From assembly GCA_033762315.1 (NCBI GenBank), contig JANRLS010000080.1:1-64000 (forward strand): DNA of 64,000 nt. The letters run 5' to 3'. The translations under genes and the position numbers were made by a program. This document shows positions 35,201 through 43,628 of this stretch, piece after piece. This stretch comes from CAYLLN01 sp033762315 (GTDB taxonomy: Bacteria; Planctomycetota; Planctomycetia; Pirellulales; Pirellulaceae). How positions within the stretch are numbered: the stretch's first letter is position 1; the number at the start of each line of letters is the position of its first letter. The notes under the pieces were generated by a model. That model saw only the letters and a program-made list of their open reading frames with translations. It made no database searches and was not told the origin of the DNA.

Positions 35201-36037
35201 ATGAAATGGACCTCCCTGCTTGGATCGTTGGTACTCGGCTTCGCCGCTTGTACCCAAGGTTACAGCTTCGAGCTGCTTGACCTGATGCTCGGCTCGAGCG
35301 GCTGCGGTTGCGAAACCAGCTGCTGCGAAACGAGCTGCTGCAAATCGCGTTGCCACCGCAATCGCTGCTGCAAGCCCGCTTGCGACAGCTGCGGTACCCC
35401 GGCCTGCGCGGCCGCGGCCCCCACCTGCGTCGCCGCGGCCCCGAGCTGCGTCGCCGCCGCCCCCACCTGTGCCGCCGCTCCGACCTGCGCCGCCGCTCCC
35501 GCTTGCGGTTGCGACGCTGGCAAGTCGGCCTGCGGTTGCGACAACGGCTGCAAATCGGCTTGTGGCTCGTGCTGCAAGAAGAGCTGCGGTCTGTTCGGTG
35601 GTCACTGCCGTTCGTCTTGCAACAGCTGCAATAGCTGCAGCAAGTCCGCCTGCGACTGCGCCGCCCCGGCTCCGAGCTGCGGCTGCGATAACGGTTGCAA
35701 GTCGAGCTGCGGCTCGTGCTGCAAGAAGAGCTGCCTGCTCGACCGCATCTTCTCTTGCTGCCACAACAAGTGCTGCAAGCCCGCCTGCAACAGCTGCTCG
35801 GCTCCGGCCTGTGCGGCCGCTGCCCCGACCTGCGGCTGTGCGGCTCCTGCTCCGGCTCCCGCCCCCACCTGCGCCGCCGCCCCGGTTTGCGGTTGCGATG
35901 CCGGTGGTGCGAAGACCGAAGCTCCGACCGCTGGTGGCGAAGTGGCTCCCATGCCGCCGGCCCCGGTTGTCGATCCTTCGGCCTTCATTCCGACTCAGCG
36001 TCGGGTCGTTCACGCCAGCACCAGCCTGGTTCGCTAG
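35201..36037 (+). CDS. Exported cysteine-rich repeat protein
   Basis: A 278-residue protein that I cannot assign to a named family. A short signal peptide (M-K-W-T-S-L-L-G-S-L-V-L-G-F-A-A-C) is followed by a region with about 50 cysteines. These are arranged in recurring units: C-G-C-D-x-G, N-G-C-K-S, C-G-S-C-C-K-K-S-C, C-C-K-P-A-C-x-S-C and A-A-A-P-T-C. The final ~45 residues are cysteine-free and Pro/Ala-rich. A Cys at the signal end could be lipidated. Such composition suggests a disulphide-crosslinked envelope protein or a metal binder. ATG at 35201 follows TAGGAG; a hairpin follows the stop. Confidence 0.8.
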   Translation: MKWTSLLGSLVLGFAACTQGYSFELLDLMLGSSGCGCETSCCETSCCKSRCHRNRCCKPACDSCGTPACAAAAPTCVAAAPSCVAAAPTCAAAPTCAAAPACGCDAGKSACGCDNGCKSACGSCCKKSCGLFGGHCRSSCNSCNSCSKSACDCAAPAPSCGCDNGCKSSCGSCCKKSCLLDRIFSCCHNKCCKPACNSCSAPACAAAAPTCGCAAPAPAPAPTCAAAPVCGCDAGGAKTEAPTAGGEVAPMPPAPVVDPSAFIPTQRRVVHASTSLVR

Positions 36038-36070
36038 GCTAAGCGTTGGCTAAGAGACTGCGACTAACAC

Positions 36071-36115
36071 GCGGCCTGGCCGGGCTTCACCGCTCGACCA
36101 GGCCGCTGTTCGTTT
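36071..36115 (+). terminator. Terminator-like hairpin after the Cys-rich gene
   Basis: GCGGCCTGG (36071-36079) pairs with CCAGGCCGC (36098-36106). The stem extends inward through CGGGC/GCTCG after one mismatch, with a 6-nt loop. A T-rich but interrupted tract (TGTTCGTTTCTTG) follows. It lies 33 bp after the stop codon, so it is a reasonable intrinsic terminator. Confidence 0.55.
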
Positions 36116-36207
36116 CTTGACGATCCCGCGCCTGGCCCAAGTTGCGAGGTCCCGACTTCGCAGTCACAATGCAAGGGTCGTCCACTCTCGCCCAGGCACC
36201 GCGACTC

Positions 36208-37008
36208 ATGGCCAATCGCCCCAGTCGGATTACCGTTCCCGAATTTAGCGCGCTCAAGCGGGCCGGCCGAAAAATCGCGATGCTCACCGCTTACGACTAT
36301 CCCACGGCGGCTTTGCTCGACGAGGCGGGGATCGACGCCATCCTCGTCGGCGATAGCATGTCGATGGTCGTCCAGGGGCACGAAACCACGCTCCCGGTCA
36401 CTCTCGACGAGATGATCTACCATGCCGAAATGGTCGGCCGGGCGGTCGAGCACGCGCTGGTGATCGTCGATCTGCCGTTTCCCACGAACCACCTCGGCGT
36501 TCACCGCGCGATTGAAAACGCCGGCCGCATCCTCAAAGAGACCCGCTGCCAGGCGGTCAAGCTCGAAGGGGGTGCCGACCAGGCGGGGGTCATCGCGGGG
36601 CTCGTCAGCGCCGGCATCCCCGTCATGGCGCATGTGGGGCTGCGGCCGCAAAGCGTGCACCAAATGGGGGGCTACCGCGTGCAGCGCGATGCCGAGAAGC
36701 TCCATGCCGACGCCCAGGCCGCCCAGTCGGCGGGGGCCTTTGCCATCGTGCTAGAGTGCATTCCGCCCGCCATCGCCGCCGAAATCTCGGCTACCCTCGC
36801 CATTCCCACCATCGGCATCGGGGCGGGAGCGGGGTGCGATGGCCAGGTGCTGGTGATCAACGACCTGCTCGGCCTGACCACGGGCTATGTGCCCAAGTTC
36901 GTCAAGCAATATGCCGACGTCAAGTCGCTCATCCAGCAGGCGGCCCGGCAATATCGCGACGAAGTCCGCGGCGGGCAGTTTCCCGGCCCCGAGCAAACCT
37001 TTAAATAG
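36208..37008 (+). CDS. panB: 3-methyl-2-oxobutanoate hydroxymethyltransferase
   Basis: A 266-residue PanB that transfers a hydroxymethyl group from methylene-tetrahydrofolate to ketoisovalerate in pantothenate synthesis. Hallmarks are M-L-T-A-Y-D-Y-P-T-A, V-G-D-S-M-S-M-V-V-Q-G-H with the metal Asp, V-K-L-E-G-G, V-M-A-H-V-G-L-R-P-Q-S and I-G-I-G-A-G. I chose ATG at 36208 (M-A-N-R-P-S); an in-frame ATG at 36169 would add 13 residues, and neither has a strong ribosome site. It ends exactly where the convergent DinB-like gene ends. Confidence 0.95.
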   Translation: MANRPSRITVPEFSALKRAGRKIAMLTAYDYPTAALLDEAGIDAILVGDSMSMVVQGHETTLPVTLDEMIYHAEMVGRAVEHALVIVDLPFPTNHLGVHRAIENAGRILKETRCQAVKLEGGADQAGVIAGLVSAGIPVMAHVGLRPQSVHQMGGYRVQRDAEKLHADAQAAQSAGAFAIVLECIPPAIAAEISATLAIPTIGIGAGAGCDGQVLVINDLLGLTTGYVPKFVKQYADVKSLIQQAARQYRDEVRGGQFPGPEQTFK

Positions 37009-37500
37009 CTAGATCAGCACCGGCTTCCCCAGTTTGCGGCGCACAACGGCGATCTGCCCAGCATGCATCATCGGATGCGTGCCGATCAAAACGAGCATCT
37101 GACCGACGGTCGGAAACATCTGCCGAAACCGCTCCGGCCCTGGCTCATCGAGCCGAGCCTCGGGAAGCGCGGCCAGGGCGGCGAGCGTCGCGGCCCGCAC
37201 CTTCGCGAACAGGTCGAGATACTCTTGCTTCGTGTGAAACTGGCCGGCATCGTCGCTGCCGGCTTTGTCTTTCGCGTGCTTCTCGGCAAAGCCCGCGGGC
37301 AACTGTGCCCCCGCGCCGGGACAAACGTCATTGAGGAGCGCCACTTCGGCCGCGATGAGGTGCCCCAGTTGCCAAGCCGTGTGATTGCATCCCGGCCCTG
37401 GCCGGACCATGAGGTCCGCATCGGAAAGATCGCTGAGATAGGTATTGAACACCATCAGGCTCATGTCCATCGACGCCTGGATCGCTTGCTTGCTGTTCAT
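37009..37500 (-). CDS. DinB-like protein
   Basis: A 163-residue four-helix-bundle protein of the DinB/YfiT superfamily. The metal ligands of the fold are suggested by H-T-A-W-Q-L-G-H-L near residue 40 and by the late H-P-M-M-H-A-G-Q. Members are metal-dependent transferases (often of thiols such as bacillithiol) or stress proteins; the specific role here is unknown. ATG at 37500 is clear. Its stop abuts the panB stop, so the two genes converge with no spacer. Confidence 0.85.
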   Translation of the reverse strand: MNSKQAIQASMDMSLMVFNTYLSDLSDADLMVRPGPGCNHTAWQLGHLIAAEVALLNDVCPGAGAQLPAGFAEKHAKDKAGSDDAGQFHTKQEYLDLFAKVRAATLAALAALPEARLDEPGPERFRQMFPTVGQMLVLIGTHPMMHAGQIAVVRRKLGKPVLI

Positions 37501-37672
37501 ATTTTTTCACTGGGAAAAGGGTGAGGCTTGATGCGCACGTATTGTATCTGGTTGTCAATCACAGCGGGAATTCGGGACACAGGGTGTCTAGCGCTGTCGC
37601 CTATTGAAGACGCCGCGCGGCTGTGTCATATTCGCTTTCCTCATCATTTCTTCATGGGCGACGGGTGCGACG

Positions 37673-38401
37673 ATGCGGGTCTGGCCGGCCATTGATCTTC
37701 GCGGCGGCAAGTGCGTTCGCCTGCAACAGGGCGACTACAGCCGCGAAACGGTCTTTGGCGACGACCCCGCCGCGATGGCCCGCCAGTGGGTCGGCCAAGG
37801 GGCCAGGTGCCTGCACCTCGTTGATCTCGACGGAGCTCGCGACGGCAGCACGGCCAATTTCGCCGCGGTGCAGGCGATTGTCTCGGCGGTCGATGTCCCG
37901 TGCGAGCTCGGCGGCGGCATTCGAGACGAAGAGGTCATCGGTCGCTACCTGGAACTGGGACTCGCGCAGCTCGTCGTCGGCACCAAGGCCCTGAAGGAGC
38001 CGGAGTGGTTTCGCCGTATGTGTCGCCAGTTTCCGGGCAAATTGGCGCTCGGCATCGATGCCAAGAATGGCCTCGTCGCCACCGACGGCTGGCTCGAAAC
38101 CAGCAGCACCCCCGCCACCGACCTGGCGCGCGATTTCGCCCGCGAGCCGCTGGCGGCGATCATTTATACCGACATCGCCAAGGACGGCATGCTGGCCGGG
38201 CCAAACTTCGCCGCGATGGCCGAGATGAACGGGGCGGTCGAGATCGACGTGATCGCCTCCGGCGGCGTCACCACGGCGAGCGATGTGCGGCAACTGGCGG
38301 CGATTGGCCTGGCGGGGTGCATTGTCGGCCGGGCGATTTATGAAGGAAGCCTCTTGCTGGCCGACGCCCTGGCGGCGGCCGAGGAGGTTTCTCGGACCTA
38401 G
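37673..38401 (+). CDS. hisA: HisA-type phosphoribosyl-isomerase
   Basis: A 242-residue TIM barrel that isomerises ProFAR to PRFAR in histidine synthesis. The catalytic Asp is in P-A-I-D-L-R-G-G-K-C-V-R-L, the second Asp in Y-T-D-I-A-K-D-G-M, and the phosphate loops are L-G-G-G-I-R and A-S-G-G-V. The ATG at 37673 (M-R-V-W-P-A-I-D) is the natural start; an upstream ATG at 37604 only adds a spurious leader. No other his gene is near. A 9-bp hairpin overlaps the stop codon. Confidence 0.95.
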   Translation: MRVWPAIDLRGGKCVRLQQGDYSRETVFGDDPAAMARQWVGQGARCLHLVDLDGARDGSTANFAAVQAIVSAVDVPCELGGGIRDEEVIGRYLELGLAQLVVGTKALKEPEWFRRMCRQFPGKLALGIDAKNGLVATDGWLETSSTPATDLARDFAREPLAAIIYTDIAKDGMLAGPNFAAMAEMNGAVEIDVIASGGVTTASDVRQLAAIGLAGCIVGRAIYEGSLLLADALAAAEEVSRT

Positions 38402-38423
38402 CGACAAGCGGCTTGCTTGTCGC
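38401..38423. promoter_or_regulatory. Hairpin between hisA and the EF-G paralogue
   Basis: GCGACAAGC (38401-38409) pairs perfectly with GCTTGTCGC (38415-38423) around a 5-nt loop, starting on the last base of the hisA stop. It is followed by CTTCTC, not a T run. It may be a weak terminator or an mRNA-stabilising hairpin. Confidence 0.45.
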
Positions 38424-38470
38424 CTTCTCAAGCAACGGTTTCACACACCTCTTCGCGAAGGGCAACGGGC

Positions 38471-40567
38471 ATGACCAAGCACAAGGTGGAAGATATCCGC
38501 AACATTGCGTTGTGCGGCCACGGCGGTTCCGGCAAAACCACGCTGGCCGACAAACTGCTGATCAAAACGGGTGCCGTCGCCGGCGAACCAAGCGTTGATG
38601 CCGGCACCAGCATTTGCGATTTCGATGCCGAGGAGAAAGCCCACAAACGCACGATCGAGTCGAGCATCGTTCACTTCACCCATGCCGGCAAGCGATTCAA
38701 CCTGATCGATACCCCCGGCTACGGCGACTTCATCGGCCAGACCATCGGCGCCCTGCGAGCGGCCGACACCGCCCTGATCGTCATTAACGCCCATAGCGGC
38801 ATCGAGGTGAATACCCGCCGCGTCTTTCAAGAGGCGGGGAAGGCGGGCATCGGCCGGGCGATCGTCATCAACAAGATGGACGAGCACAACATCGATTTTC
38901 CGGCGCTGATCGAAAGGATTCGCGACACCTTTGGCACCAACTGCGTGCTGGTGAATGTCCCCATCGGGCAGGGAGAGGGGTTCAAGGGGGTCGTCAGCAC
39001 GCTCGGTCATGCCGGCCAAACCGCCGGGGCGCTGATCGATCCGGAGGAGATTCATACCTCACTGATCGAGTCGATTGTCGAGGTCGATGAAGAGCTGATG
39101 GCCAAGTATTTCGAGGGAGAAGAGCCCTCGCACGAAAAGCTCGACGATTTGATCGAACATGCCGTCGCCCACGGCACGCTCGTGCCAATTTTTTGCTGCT
39201 CGGCCAAGACGGGTATCGGCTTGACGGAACTGCTCGATGAATTGATCGAATGCGCCCCGCCGCCGAACCTGAACGAGATCAAGGGGATTCGCGAGGGCGA
39301 GCCGACCGCGTTCCTGGCCGATCCAAATGGTCCCTTGGTCGCGCAGGTCTTCAAGACCCGCATCGATCCGTTCGTGCAAAAGCTGAGCTACCTGCGCATA
39401 TTCAGTGGCACGATGAAAAAAGACGACACGGTGCCGATCGTCGGCTCCAAGCGGGGTCTGAAGCTGGGGCCGCTGCTCGAAGTGCAAGGGGGGGAAACGA
39501 AGCCGGTCGATTCGGCCTCGGCGGGAGACATCATCGCGATCGCGAAAATGGAAGACCTGCACACCGGCACCTGTCTCGGCGCGCTCGACATGCCGAAGAT
39601 GGCCTTTCCCACGCCGATGGTCGGCCTGGCGGTTTCCCCTAAAAGCCGCGGCGATGAGGCGAAACTCTCCGTTTCACTGCACAAGATCGTGGAGGAGGAT
39701 TCGACCTTCAAGCTCGATCGTGATCCGCAGACCAAAGAACTGGTCATGACCGGGATGAGCGAACTGCATTTGCAGATGATTCGCGAGCGCCTGCATCGGC
39801 GTGACAAGCTGGATGTCGAAACCAAGCCGCCGAAAATTCCGTTCCGCGAGACAATTCAGGCCCCGGCCGAAGGGAGCTATCGCCACAAAAAGCAATCCGG
39901 CGGCCGCGGTCAGTTCGGCGAGGTTCACATCCGGATGTTTCCCTTCCCGCGGGCGATCAAACCGGAGGATTTCGCCACCAAGGATCGTTTTCCGCACCTG
40001 AAGGAATTTCACTACGACGAGGCTCACAACTTCCTGTGGGTGAACTCCGTTGTCGGCGGCACGATTCCCGGCAATTTTTTGCCCGCCGTGGAGAAAGGGT
40101 TCAAGGAACGGATGGAGAAAGGGGTGATCGCCGGCTATTTGGTGCAAGACGTGGCGGTCGAGGTCCACTTCGGCAAGTATCACGACGTCGATAGTTCGGA
40201 AGCAGCTTTCAAGATCGCCGGGTCGATGGCCTTCCGCAACGTCTTCCAAGAGGCCAAACCCGCCCTGCTCGAACCGGTGGTGAAGATGGAAATTACCGTG
40301 CCCGAAGCCAACATGGGGGACGTCTATAGCGATATGTCGGGGCGCGGCGGCCGCGTGCAAGGCTCCGACAACGCCGGCGGCGGCTTTCAGACCGTGATGT
40401 GCGAGGTACCGCTGCGGGAGGTGACGACGTACGCCCGCACCTTATCGAGCATGACCGGCGGGCAAGGGAGCTTCACGATGGACTTTTCGCACTACGACGT
40501 GATGCCCGCCAACATCCAGCAAGAGGTGATCAGCAAGGCGACGTTGCACGAGGAAGAGGAAGCCTAG
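38471..40567 (+). CDS. Elongation factor G paralogue
   Basis: A 698-residue translational GTPase with all five EF-G domains. G1 is G-H-G-G-S-G-K-T (residues 16-23), where canonical EF-G has G-H-I-D-A-G-K-T. G3 is D-T-P-G-Y-G-D-F and G4 is N-K-M-D. The later domains carry G-G-R-G-Q-F-G-E-V and the final S-x-T-G-G-Q-G-S-F-T-M. The altered P-loop and shorter switch region place it in the second EF-G subfamily, whose members are often weak in GTP-dependent translocation and may act in ribosome recycling or stress. The ATG at 38471 follows GAAGGGCAACGGGC. The main fusA is expected elsewhere. Confidence 0.9.
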   Translation: MTKHKVEDIRNIALCGHGGSGKTTLADKLLIKTGAVAGEPSVDAGTSICDFDAEEKAHKRTIESSIVHFTHAGKRFNLIDTPGYGDFIGQTIGALRAADTALIVINAHSGIEVNTRRVFQEAGKAGIGRAIVINKMDEHNIDFPALIERIRDTFGTNCVLVNVPIGQGEGFKGVVSTLGHAGQTAGALIDPEEIHTSLIESIVEVDEELMAKYFEGEEPSHEKLDDLIEHAVAHGTLVPIFCCSAKTGIGLTELLDELIECAPPPNLNEIKGIREGEPTAFLADPNGPLVAQVFKTRIDPFVQKLSYLRIFSGTMKKDDTVPIVGSKRGLKLGPLLEVQGGETKPVDSASAGDIIAIAKMEDLHTGTCLGALDMPKMAFPTPMVGLAVSPKSRGDEAKLSVSLHKIVEEDSTFKLDRDPQTKELVMTGMSELHLQMIRERLHRRDKLDVETKPPKIPFRETIQAPAEGSYRHKKQSGGRGQFGEVHIRMFPFPRAIKPEDFATKDRFPHLKEFHYDEAHNFLWVNSVVGGTIPGNFLPAVEKGFKERMEKGVIAGYLVQDVAVEVHFGKYHDVDSSEAAFKIAGSMAFRNVFQEAKPALLEPVVKMEITVPEANMGDVYSDMSGRGGRVQGSDNAGGGFQTVMCEVPLREVTTYARTLSSMTGGQGSFTMDFSHYDVMPANIQQEVISKATLHEEEEA

Positions 40568-40604
40568 ATTGCCCGGTTTGCAGTCCGATGACAATTCGCA
40601 ACCG

Positions 40605-40655
40605 TTGCAGATAGTTGGGAACGACCTTATAGTTTAACTGAGATTGGTTTTCAGT
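40605..40655 (+). promoter_or_regulatory. feo promoter with overlapping palindrome
   Basis: TTGCAG (40605-40610) and TATAGT (40628-40633) are separated by exactly 17 bp, a good sigma-70 type promoter. The palindrome ACTGA-N9-TCAGT lies at 40637-40655, covering the likely transcription start, with extra AT-rich symmetry. Its position is right for an iron-responsive repressor (Fur or DtxR/MntR type). The identity of the regulator is an inference. Confidence 0.6.
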
Positions 40656-40670
40656 AGCGTCTTCCCTCCC

Positions 40671-40907
40671 ATGCACGATTCCTTCCCCATTTCGCTCCTT
40701 CAGCCGGGCCAGCGGGCGGTCATCGACCAACTGCTGGGTCGGGCGGACGAAGTGCAGCGACTGCGCGAGCTGGGGATGCACGATGGTCGCCCCATCGAGA
40801 TGATCCAAGCCGGCAGTCCGTGCATTGTGCGGCTGAATGGGGCCAAGCTCTGCTTTCGCGATTGCGAAGGGGTGAGCGTGCTGGTTCGGCTGGGAGATGT
40901 CGCGTGA
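40671..40907 (+). CDS. feoA: FeoA-domain protein (first copy)
   Basis: A 78-residue SH3-like FeoA protein that assists ferrous iron uptake by FeoB. The fold is suggested by P-G-Q-R-A-V-I-D-Q-L, then V-Q-R-L-R-E-L-G-M-H-D-G and a strand L-C-F-R-D-C-E-G. The ATG at 40671 leaves a 35-bp leader after the promoter. Its stop overlaps the start of the second copy (GTGA), so the two are translationally coupled. It has two cysteines, which the second copy lacks. Confidence 0.88.
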   Translation: MHDSFPISLLQPGQRAVIDQLLGRADEVQRLRELGMHDGRPIEMIQAGSPCIVRLNGAKLCFRDCEGVSVLVRLGDVA

Positions 40908-41131
40908 GTACGTTGGCGACGCTGCCGGTCGGGGCGCGGGGCCGCGTGGTCCGGCTCGATGGGGACGACGAAATCACGATCCGCCTCTTGGAAATGGGGC
41001 TGACGCCGGGGGTCGAGCTGACCGTGCTGGGGCTGGCCCCGCTGGGCGATCCCCTGGAACTGGAGCTGCGCGGGTATCGGCTCAGCATCCGTAAGAGCGA
41101 AGCCGCCCGGATTGAAGTAGAATCCCTGTAG
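40904..41131 (+). CDS. feoA: FeoA-domain protein (second copy)
   Basis: A 75-residue FeoA-like protein beginning with GTG at 40904, inside the stop of the first copy. It contains L-P-V-G-A-R-G-R-V-V-R-L, the motif I-R-L-L-E-M-G-L-T-P-G and the late strand G-Y-R-L-S-I-R-K-S-E-A, which is closer to classic FeoA than the first copy. The two copies may form a heteromer or act separately with FeoB, which starts 58 bp later. Confidence 0.9.
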   Translation: MSTLATLPVGARGRVVRLDGDDEITIRLLEMGLTPGVELTVLGLAPLGDPLELELRGYRLSIRKSEAARIEVESL

Positions 41132-41189
41132 CCGAGTCGCGGCAATCGAATTTCGGTAGTCGCAGGTCCCGCCTTCCCCTCCCCAGCCG

Positions 41190-43421
41190 ATGTCCGTCGC
41201 CGCCGCTTCCCGCCCGCTCACCGTCGCCCTGCTCGGCAATCCGAACACGGGGAAATCGACGCTGTTCAGCGCGCTTTCCGGCCTGCGCCAGCGAATTGGC
41301 AATTACCCTGGCGTGACGGTCGAAAAGAAGATCGGGCGGGCCGAGTTCCACGGCCGCGAGTTCACCGTTGTCGATCTGCCGGGCACCTATAGTCTCGCGC
41401 CGCGGTCCCCGGACGAAATGGTGGCGGTGGATGTGCTCCTTGGCCGGCGGGCTGAGGAGCAGCCCATCGACGTGGTGCTGTGCATCGTCGATGCCAGCAA
41501 CCTGGAGCGAAACCTCTATCTCGTCAGTCAGGTGCTGGAACTGGGGCTGCCGACGGTGGTCGCCCTCAACATGGTCGATGTGGCCGAGGCGAAGGGACTC
41601 GCGCTCGACCTCGATCGCCTGCGGCGGCAATTGCCGGTCCCCCTTGTGCCGGTGCAAGCCAACCGGGGGATCGGCCTCGACGAACTCAAGCAAGCGCTCG
41701 CCACCGCCGCCGAAGGAGCCGTCACGAAAGTGGAGAGCCCGTTTCCCGAGGCATTCCGCCGCGAAGTGGAGGAGCTCGCGCAGCGCGTCGCGAAGATCGT
41801 TCCGGCCGTGCCCCGCTATTTGGTCGAGCGACTGTTGCTGGATACCAGCGGCTATTTGGCCGCTGCGGGGGTGGTTGGCGGCAGCGAAGCGCTGCAGGCG
41901 GACATTCGCGAGGCTCGCACCCGCCTGGCCGCCGCCGGCCTGCCGGTGCCGGGGATCGAGGCGGTGGCCCGCTACGGCTGGGCGGGCAAAGTGCTGGCGG
42001 GAGTGGTTTCGCGGCCGGTCGAGCGCCGCATCACCGCGAGCGACCGGATCGACAAGGTGCTGACGCATCGCGTCTGGGGTTCGCTGGTGTTCCTGCTGGT
42101 GATGCTGCTGTTGTTTTCGGCGGTTTACTACGTCCCCGATGTTTCGGGGGCCAACTGGCTGCTCGACAACCTGCTCGAATCGGCCAGCAAGCTCGTCGCC
42201 CGGCTCGTGCCCGAAGGGGCTCTCCAATCGCTGCTGATTACGGGAGTGATCAACGGCGTGGGGGGGGTGGTCGTCTTCCTGCCGCAGATTTTCACGCTGT
42301 TCTTCTTCATCGCGGTGCTGGAGGACTGCGGCTACATGGCGCGGGCCGCGTATCTGATGGACAAGCTGATGTCGCGCATCGGCCTCTCCGGCAAGTCGTT
42401 CATTCCGCTGCTGTCGTCGTTCGCCTGCGCGGTGCCGGGGATCATGGCGACGCGGGTGATCGAAAACCGCCGCGACCGGATGGTAACGATTCTCGTCGCC
42501 CCGCTGATGAGCTGCAGCGCCCGTCTGCCGGTCTATACGCTGCTGATCGGGGCATTCGTGCCGGCCTGGACCATCGGCCGCGGGTGGTATGCCCTCCCTT
42601 GGCTGCAAATCGTGGTGCTGTTCGCGATGTACAGCGTGGGAACCATCGCCGGCATCGGGGCGGCCTGGGTTTTCAAGAAGACGCTGTTTCGCGGGCCGAC
42701 GCCGCCGTTTGTCATGGAGCTGCCCAGCTACAAGCTGCCAGGGCTGGCCGTGGTGCTGCACCGGATGTTCGAGCAAGGGTGGGCCTTCGTCTATCGGGCC
42801 GGCACTTTGATCCTGGCGGTCTCCGTCGTCGTCTGGGGGCTCGCCTACTATCCGCGCGATTTGTCGGTCATCGACTCGGCGCTCCTGGCCCGGCGGGATG
42901 CCCTGGCCGAGCAAGTAGCGGCCAGTCCCGCGCCTCCGGAGTCGGTCCAAGCGGAACTGGCGACGATCGAAAACGAAATCGCGGGGACGCTGCTCGAAAA
43001 CAGCTTCCTCGGCCGGCTCGGACACCTCATCGAGCCGGTGGTTCGCCCTCTCGGCTGGGACTGGCGAATTGGCTGCGCGGCGATCGCGTCGTTTCCGGCC
43101 CGCGAAGTAATCGTGGCGACCCTCGGCGTCATTTACAATCTGGGAGAAGGGCAAGACGAACAGTCACCCGAACTGCGCGAAACGCTGCAAAAGGCGACCT
43201 GGAAAGGGACCGACCGGCCGGTTTTCAACTTGCCGGTGGCGCTGTCGGTGATGGTGTTCTTCGCCCTGTGTGCCCAGTGCGCCTCGACGCTCGCCATCAT
43301 GCGCCGCGAGACCGGCAGTTGGCGGTGGCCCGCGCTGACGTTCGTCTATATGACCTCGCTGGCCTATGTCGCGGCGCTCGTTACCTATCAGGTTGGCATC
43401 CGGCTGATGGGGGGAGGTTAA
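41190..43421 (+). CDS. feoB: Ferrous iron transport protein B
   Basis: A 743-residue inner-membrane ferrous iron transporter. The N-terminal G domain has G1 G-N-P-N-T-G-K-S-T, switch P-G-V-T-V-E-K, G3 D-L-P-G-T-Y-S and G4 N-M-V-D. A helical spacer domain follows to ~280. Then come two Gate halves, each about four helices, with Y-M-A-R-A-A-Y-L-M-D and P-L-L-S-S-F-A-C-A-V-P-G-I. Near residue 570-600 a soluble loop separates the last helices. ATG at 41190 is clear. It is the core of the feoA-feoA-feoB-peptide operon. Confidence 0.97.
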   Translation: MSVAAASRPLTVALLGNPNTGKSTLFSALSGLRQRIGNYPGVTVEKKIGRAEFHGREFTVVDLPGTYSLAPRSPDEMVAVDVLLGRRAEEQPIDVVLCIVDASNLERNLYLVSQVLELGLPTVVALNMVDVAEAKGLALDLDRLRRQLPVPLVPVQANRGIGLDELKQALATAAEGAVTKVESPFPEAFRREVEELAQRVAKIVPAVPRYLVERLLLDTSGYLAAAGVVGGSEALQADIREARTRLAAAGLPVPGIEAVARYGWAGKVLAGVVSRPVERRITASDRIDKVLTHRVWGSLVFLLVMLLLFSAVYYVPDVSGANWLLDNLLESASKLVARLVPEGALQSLLITGVINGVGGVVVFLPQIFTLFFFIAVLEDCGYMARAAYLMDKLMSRIGLSGKSFIPLLSSFACAVPGIMATRVIENRRDRMVTILVAPLMSCSARLPVYTLLIGAFVPAWTIGRGWYALPWLQIVVLFAMYSVGTIAGIGAAWVFKKTLFRGPTPPFVMELPSYKLPGLAVVLHRMFEQGWAFVYRAGTLILAVSVVVWGLAYYPRDLSVIDSALLARRDALAEQVAASPAPPESVQAELATIENEIAGTLLENSFLGRLGHLIEPVVRPLGWDWRIGCAAIASFPAREVIVATLGVIYNLGEGQDEQSPELRETLQKATWKGTDRPVFNLPVALSVMVFFALCAQCASTLAIMRRETGSWRWPALTFVYMTSLAYVAALVTYQVGIRLMGGG

Positions 43422-43427
43422 CACCAC

Positions 43428-43628
43428 ATGGCAACCCACTGGCAAGACGGACTGGCCCTGGCCTTGTGCCTGGTGGCCGCCGGCTATATCGCCTGGCGGT
43501 CGTGGCAAACGGTCGTCCGCCGCCGCGCTGCCGGTTGCGGCAGCAGCTGTGGCAAATGTGCCTCGGCCGCGAACCTCGCCAGCGAGCCCGCCAAGCTCGT
43601 GCAGATCGACGTCCCGCCGCGGTCGTAA
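43428..43628 (+). CDS. FeoB-associated Cys-rich membrane peptide
   Basis: A 66-residue protein with one membrane helix (~8-24), a basic stop (R-R-R) and a short Cys cluster G-C-G-S-S-C-G-K-C near residues 36-44. This matches the FeoB-associated cysteine-rich protein family by size, topology and position, 6 bp after feoB. The cysteines may bind iron or help a partner. Its last base abuts the end of the convergent tyrS gene. Confidence 0.85.
   Translation: MATHWQDGLALALCLVAAGYIAWRSWQTVVRRRAAGCGSSCGKCASAANLASEPAKLVQIDVPPRS

Noticed and set aside
34623..35204. A 193-codon plus-strand frame before the Cys-rich gene
   Set aside because: It spans two long hairpins and has no ribosome site or protein-like pattern.
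41082..43154. A 690-codon minus-strand open frame
   Set aside because: It is fully antisense to feoB, has His/Arg/Gln-rich composition and contains no recognisable motif.
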